Of a stretch of DNA of 8,720 nucleotides, positions 5,796 to 8,720 are shown piece by piece. Source of the stretch: Candidatus Bathyarchaeota archaeon. GTDB taxonomy: Archaea > Thermoproteota > Bathyarchaeia > Bathyarchaeales > Bathyarchaeaceae. The first letter of the stretch is position 1. The number at the start of each line of letters is the position of its first letter. The translations under genes were made by a program, and so were the position numbers. The notes under the pieces are model-generated. The model was not told where the DNA came from and did no database searches. It worked only from the letters and a program-made list of their open reading frames with translations. The stretch is taken from the NCBI GenBank assembly GCA_029883255.1, contig JAOUJL010000054.1, positions 1 through 8,720 on the forward strand. The letters are read 5' to 3'.

Positions 5796-6365
5796 GTGTT
5801 GAAATTGGCGAAATCCGATCTTTTGAACCTTATCGATTTCTTCAGGATGTCAGGAGGATTAAAAAGAATCCCAAGATCAGGTTGGGTAGAGATAGGCATA
5901 GACTCGCCCGAATCCGTTGCTGATCATACATTCAGAACCGCAATCTTATGCATGATATTTTCAGATTTGGAAGACCTAGACGAGCTGAAAATGCTGCAGA
6001 TGGCTTTGATCCACGACCTTCCAGAAGTCATAACAGGAGATTTAACGCCGTCAGAAAGGACGAGTATGGCTAAAAGGAGGGAAGAAGATGCCATGAAAGA
6101 GCTATTGTGCCTTTTGCCAGAAAGGCAGAGAGTGAAATACGCGAACGTTTGGCGTGAATATGAGGAGTGCAAAACTGCTGAGGCAAGGGCTGTGAGGCAA
6201 CTAGAAAAGCTTGAAATGGCTCTCCAGGGAAAGGAGTATGAATGTACTGAACTAACAAAGGAGAGTCTAGAAAGATTCTTTAAATCTGCTGAAAAAGCAA
6301 TAGTCTCTCCAACGATAAAGAGACTTCTCTCATATATCTCGGGCTCACATTTCGAACGAGTTTAA
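5796..6365 (+). CDS. HD-domain protein, 5'-deoxynucleotidase-like (YfbR/HDDC2 family)
   Basis: Metal-dependent phosphohydrolase of the HD superfamily. Characterised relatives (E. coli YfbR, yeast and human HDDC2-type proteins) dephosphorylate deoxynucleoside 5'-monophosphates. The 189 residues are the usual length. Motifs, numbered from GTG 5796, are SGGLKRIPRSGW at 19-30, ESVADHTFR at 39-47 (H44), LIHDLPEVITGDLTP at 71-85 (H73, D74, E77, D82), and EARAVRQLEKLEMALQGKEYE at 129-149. The position that in relatives is usually the last metal ligand, Asp in QLDKLEM, is Glu here (E137), a conservative change that may still bind metal. The start was chosen from the ribosome site. It follows topoisomerase IB with a 91-base gap holding an AT-rich element near 5748-5760, so it likely has its own promoter. 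A role in nucleotide pool balance or salvage is inferred; the exact substrate is not visible. Confidence 0.87.
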   Translation: MLKLAKSDLLNLIDFFRMSGGLKRIPRSGWVEIGIDSPESVADHTFRTAILCMIFSDLEDLDELKMLQMALIHDLPEVITGDLTPSERTSMAKRREEDAMKELLCLLPERQRVKYANVWREYEECKTAEARAVRQLEKLEMALQGKEYECTELTKESLERFFKSAEKAIVSPTIKRLLSYISGSHFERV

Positions 6366-6439
6366 TGCCTGGGGCATGTCTCTTTGACATGGTTGATTAT
6401 CTTCTCAACTTTCTCCTTCTCTTCCAGGGTTAAACCCAT
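6362..6439 (-). CDS. Possible 25-codon ORF behind DUF523
   Basis: ATG 6437-6439 opens 3 bases after the DUF523 stop, and GAGGG inside the end of DUF523 lies 9 bases before it. The peptide is charged and helix-like (GLTLEEKEKVEKIINHVKE, then TCPRH) with acidic/basic spacing typical of coding sequence. Its TAA overlaps the stop of the convergent HD gene. It could be a small protein, or the remnant of a longer gene's N or C terminus. No family is recognised and the length is too short for confidence. Confidence 0.3.
   Translation of the reverse strand: MGLTLEEKEKVEKIINHVKETCPRH
6365..6430 (+). terminator. Inverted repeats plus pyrimidine tract between convergent genes
   Basis: Two overlapping inverted repeats sit right after the HD stop: ATGCC-TGG-GGCAT (6365-6377) and CATGTC-TCTTT-GACATG (6375-6391). 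A T/C-rich tract follows at about 6397-6426. The arrangement could terminate the HD transcript. The two hairpins share bases, so only one can form at a time. The same bases code for the possible 25-codon ORF on the other strand. Confidence 0.35.
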
Positions 6440-6442
6440 CAG

Positions 6443-6907
6443 CTAGCGCCCTCTTGCTCTTTTGCCATTACCGACCTCGCACGGGATAACGTATATTCCG
6501 TTTCTCTTTAACAGTGCCGTCAGAACTCCATCACCCCTGATGAAGTTGCCCGAAGCTTCATCACAGGCTTTCCCAGAACCGCAGGATGGACTCTTGCTTT
6601 CCAAGATCGCTTCTTCAATGTTTAATAACTTTACAATTCTCAGAACTTCCGTCGCTCCTCTGACAAAGTTTTCAGTAACATCTTCATTTTTTTCGTTAAT
6701 CACCTTCGTTTTTCCATCTATAACGTCATATCCATCTCCGTCAACTATTTTTGCTGCAACTCTTGGTGTGGGTAATCCACCTAGCTGTTCCGGACACACT
6801 GGAAGTAACTCGCCATTCTCAAAAACTTCAAGAAGATGCCTGTCCAGTTTGTTCTTTCCATCGAACCTGCAATTTATCCCAATTAGGCAGGCACTTACAA
6901 TTTTCAT
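6443..6907 (-). CDS. DUF523 family protein (YbbK-like)
   Basis: The 154-residue protein belongs to the widespread DUF523 family, whose function is not established. Family motifs in order are VSACLIGINCRFDGK at 4-18, LPVCPEQLGGLPTPR at 35-49, ESKSPSCGSG at 103-112 and GDGVLTALLKRNGI at 125-138. Conserved cysteines C7, C13, C38 and C109, with C115 and C143 in addition, suggest a metal or Fe-S site or a redox role (inference). The length is normal for the single-domain form. ATG 6907 is chosen: MKIVSACLIG is the usual family start, and a TATA-like AATTTATAG (6933-6941) lies about 30 bases upstream, inside what a longer ATG-6955 frame would read as protein. That places the transcript start a few bases before the ATG, so the gene looks nearly leaderless, which fits the missing Shine-Dalgarno. 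It is divergent from the NucS-like gene. Confidence 0.9.
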   Translation of the reverse strand: MKIVSACLIGINCRFDGKNKLDRHLLEVFENGELLPVCPEQLGGLPTPRVAAKIVDGDGYDVIDGKTKVINEKNEDVTENFVRGATEVLRIVKLLNIEEAILESKSPSCGSGKACDEASGNFIRGDGVLTALLKRNGIYVIPCEVGNGKRARGR

Positions 6908-6932
6908 AACGGTCTGTGAAAACACATGAATG

Positions 6933-6941
6933 CTATAAATT
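6933..6941 (-). promoter_or_regulatory. TATA-like box of the DUF523 gene
   Basis: AATTTATAG on the minus strand is centred 30 bases before ATG 6907. This suits a very short leader and explains the lack of a ribosome binding site. Assigned by position only. Confidence 0.45.
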
Positions 6942-6964
6942 GTTTTGCTTAGCACACGTATATG

Positions 6965-6973
6965 AAATTATAA
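6965..6973 (+). promoter_or_regulatory. TATA-like box of the NucS-like gene
   Basis: AAATTATAA is centred 40 bases before ATG 7009. It puts the transcript start near 6994, just before the GAGGAG ribosome site at 6998-7003. Spacing is consistent with an archaeal promoter and an SD-containing short leader. Confidence 0.45.
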
Positions 6974-6997
6974 GAAGCAGCAGTTAAAGATTCCATT

Positions 6998-7003
6998 GAG
7001 GAG
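6998..7003 (+). promoter_or_regulatory. Shine-Dalgarno of the NucS-like gene
   Basis: GAGGAG lies 5 bases before ATG 7009 and supports that start. The in-frame codon directly before the ATG is TGA (7006-7008), so the frame cannot extend upstream. Confidence 0.65.
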
Positions 7004-7008
7004 ATTGA

Positions 7009-7755
7009 ATGTACAGGTTTGTTCTATACCATGATAAAGATGCTGCATACGCGAGTGAGATTCGGGTTCTTACGAATTTGTTAGAGAAGATCAACCATAA
7101 ATGGGAAGTGGATTATCGTGTCGTAGAGGCTGAAAACCTTTCATCTTCTCAAGTCGAGCGGTTGAAGGAGGAGATTCGTAACACTGTGCCTCAGCTCAGA
7201 GGAAAAATCGTCAGCTCAAGAAAAAAAATCTTACCCTTATCGAAAAGCAAAAATCCCAATTTAACGAACACTCCAATCCTTCTCTTATATCACAACGAAA
7301 GGCCGATCAACGTTTTTCCCCATCTTCTCGGAACAGCTTACATTGACATCAAGAGTTCATTAGAAAGTATCGTAAAGAACGGCCCTAGGGCACACCTTGC
7401 CGCGAGAGGCTTGTTGGAAAATCCTATTCAAAAAATTCTGGCTGACGATCCATCAACTCTTGAAGATGGAATGAAGTTCACCGACGTAGATGTCGAGGTG
7501 GAATCAGGAGTTATAGATATTCTTCTTCAAGACGCGGAAAACAAGTTTGTTGTAGTAGAAATTGAAACCCATGCTAGAGAGGCTGCAGTGGCTCAGGTGT
7601 GCAGATTAGCGGCAAGTTATTGCTCAACCAATAAGGTTTCTTCAGATGCCATTAGGAAGGCGATAGTGTGTCAACAATACGATGAAAATGTCGTGAAGTC
7701 TTGCGAAGGTGCCGATGTTGAACTTTACAGCGTTTGTGTGAGAAGAGTTGTCTGA
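7009..7755 (+). CDS. NucS/EndoMS-like nuclease-fold protein with a divergent N-terminal domain
   Basis: The 248-residue protein has two parts. Residues 137-203 resemble the C-terminal nuclease domain of archaeal NucS/EndoMS (restriction-endonuclease fold): NPIQKILADDPSTLEDGMK, then GVIDILLQD at 167-175, FVVVEIETHAR at 180-190 and AAVAQVCRLAASY at 192-204. D170, E184 and Q196 match the expected acidic and Q positions, but the catalytic Lys two residues after E184 is Glu (E186), so nuclease activity is uncertain. Residues 1-125 do not look like the NucS N-terminal domain. The alternating strands, and a segment like TPILLLYHNERPINVFPHLLG at 88-108, recall a thioredoxin-like fold with a proline at the cis-Pro position, but no CxxC is present; this is inference. 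ATG 7009 is fixed by an upstream in-frame TGA and a GAGGAG. It is a single gene between divergent DUF523 and a convergent peptidase. EndoMS itself cuts mismatched DNA; that role is not safely transferable. Confidence 0.75.
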   Translation: MYRFVLYHDKDAAYASEIRVLTNLLEKINHKWEVDYRVVEAENLSSSQVERLKEEIRNTVPQLRGKIVSSRKKILPLSKSKNPNLTNTPILLLYHNERPINVFPHLLGTAYIDIKSSLESIVKNGPRAHLAARGLLENPIQKILADDPSTLEDGMKFTDVDVEVESGVIDILLQDAENKFVVVEIETHAREAAVAQVCRLAASYCSTNKVSSDAIRKAIVCQQYDENVVKSCEGADVELYSVCVRRVV

Positions 7756-7771
7756 AACATCTTGATCTAGA

Positions 7772-8720
7772 TTATGACTTTATGTCTTCCCGTCTCACTT
7801 TTCCCAAGTTGACAACCAAATCTCTCGCGTTCTTCAAGTCTTCTAAGTACATAAACTCGTCTTTCCCATGATAGCAAGTATCGGTTCTTATAGGCCCAAA
7901 ACAGACAACAGGTATGTTATGTTTTGCAAAGAAGTTCCCATCATTTCCGCCCAATTCCCCGGCCATTGACAAACTTGTTCCCAGAGTTTTTTCAATCATC
8001 CTTGAAACTGTTTTTACAAATACAAGATCAGGCGAGGTTAGGTAACCAGAGAACTTGTTTGTAATTTGCAGGCTTGCGTTGCATGCACATTTCTTTTTTG
8101 CAGAATCGAAAAACGTGATGAGCCCTTTTTCTGCCTCCGCTACAGATTCTTCAGGGAGCAAACGACGGTCGAAACGTATTTCACAAGTTCCTGGTATGAT
8201 GTTCTCTGTTTCCCCTGCCTTAATCATCGTCACACTAAATCTTCCCCAAACGCGGTCTCTTGGAGAATCAGGAGGCGCTTTAAGTATGGAATTCTTCCTC
8301 TCCACCTCTTGTTTGTAAGATTTGAACTCCGAAATGAGCCGCAAAGCCTCATCGATAGCGTTTTTAGCTTTAAACGGATAACCCGCGTGCCCTTGTTTTC
8401 CCTCTACAAGGATTTTCGCCCAGATTATGCCGCTTGCCCCTAGAAAAAGGCTTTCAGAGCCAGCATCCAATACCAAAGCTGCGTCGCCTCTCACTCCGCA
8501 GTCGCTAACGACGTAGTCTATGCCGTATGTTCCGCCTATTTCCTCATCCACACTCGCGAGCAACTTGATATTAATGTCCAAATCTTCATTTTTCACCAAT
8601 TGGCGCATTGCACCGAGAGCTGCCGCTATCCCAGATTTGTTGTCTGCTGCGCCTCGGCCATACGCTTTTCCATCCTCAATGGTTAATTTGAATGGAGGAT
8701 GCTTCCACCCTTCACCCGGG
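7772..8720 (-). CDS. M20-family metallopeptidase (ArgE/DapE/CPG2-like), N terminus outside the window
   Basis: Zinc-dependent hydrolase family cleaving N-acyl amino acids or short peptides. The frame is open through the right edge, so 316 residues are seen and about 70-100 N-terminal ones, including the first metal-binding His (HxDxVP), are missing. In order: PGEGWKHPPF and KLTIEDGKAYGRGAADNKSG (bridging metal Asp at visible residue 26), SVDEEIGG (catalytic Glu and metal Glu, 59-60), LVLDAGS (metal Asp), GHAGYPFKAKNAIDEALRL (dimerisation domain start), ETENIIPGTCEIRFDRRLLP, GELGGNDGNFF and CYHGKDEFMYLEDL with the last metal His. All visible catalytic positions are intact. The ATG at 8606-8608 is internal, not the start. 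The substrate cannot be told: DapE- or ArgE-type biosynthetic roles and a general peptidase are all possible. It converges on the NucS-like gene with 16 bases between stops. Confidence 0.9.
   Translation of the reverse strand, partial: PGEGWKHPPFKLTIEDGKAYGRGAADNKSGIAAALGAMRQLVKNEDLDINIKLLASVDEEIGGTYGIDYVVSDCGVRGDAALVLDAGSESLFLGASGIIWAKILVEGKQGHAGYPFKAKNAIDEALRLISEFKSYKQEVERKNSILKAPPDSPRDRVWGRFSVTMIKAGETENIIPGTCEIRFDRRLLPEESVAEAEKGLITFFDSAKKKCACNASLQITNKFSGYLTSPDLVFVKTVSRMIEKTLGTSLSMAGELGGNDGNFFAKHNIPVVCFGPIRTDTCYHGKDEFMYLEDLKNARDLVVNLGKVRREDIKS

Noticed and set aside
6462..6929. 155-codon plus-strand frame opposite DUF523
   Set aside because: The Ser/Pro-rich sequence is a shadow; the minus strand shows all DUF523 motifs.
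6908..6955. 16-residue N-terminal extension of DUF523 from ATG 6955
   Set aside because: It has no family likeness and contains the TATA-like box; MKIVSACLIG at 6907 is the typical start.
1..8720. CRISPR array, insertion sequence, prophage or defence island
   Set aside because: No repeat-spacer pattern, transposase, terminal inverted repeats, integrase or toxin-antitoxin pair was found. Most genes are housekeeping or conserved-unknown.

Overview
The window looks like chromosomal DNA of an archaeon, most likely from the TACK group (Bathyarchaeia or Nitrososphaeria-like). Four things point that way. A form III-type RuBisCO lies next to AMP phosphorylase. There is a eukaryote-like DNA topoisomerase IB, a type known in archaea mainly from Thaumarchaeota and relatives. 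A nuclease has a C-terminal domain resembling archaeal NucS/EndoMS. Gene starts are preceded by AT-rich TATA-like boxes, with a mix of Shine-Dalgarno-led and nearly leaderless genes and frequent TTG/GTG starts. The lineage is inferred from gene content only.

Layout: 1-328 (-) is the N-terminal part of RuBisCO, cut by the window edge. It is divergent from a complete AMP phosphorylase (422-1966, +). The 93-base gap between them carries a perfect 13-bp AT-rich palindrome. Next is a nitroreductase with two in-frame TAA codons (2037-2546, +, pseudogene), converging on a stand-alone pyruvate-kinase-C-terminal-like protein (2621-3205, -). A mostly empty stretch of about 290 bases follows, then a two-gene minus-strand unit of small proteins (3726-3890 and 3499-3729) joined by an ATGA overlap. 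It is divergent from a full-length topoisomerase IB (3983-5704, +). After that come an HD-domain nucleotidase-like protein (5796-6365, +), a DUF523 protein (6443-6907, -) with a possible 25-codon ORF behind it, a NucS-like nuclease-fold protein (7009-7755, +), and an M20-family metallopeptidase truncated at the right edge (7772-8720, -).

How genes work together: AMP phosphorylase and RuBisCO are two of the three enzymes of the archaeal AMP (nucleoside 5'-monophosphate) degradation pathway. The third, ribose-1,5-bisphosphate isomerase, is not in the window. The HD protein also probably acts on nucleotides. Topoisomerase IB and the NucS-like protein concern DNA, but nothing else ties them together. 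Most other genes are single units on alternating strands.

No rRNA, convincing tRNA, CRISPR array, insertion sequence or phage gene is seen. The less ordinary items are the NucS-like protein whose expected catalytic lysine is a glutamate, the coupled small-protein pair beside topoisomerase IB, the long topoisomerase linker, and the palindromic divergent promoter of the RuBisCO/AMP phosphorylase pair.
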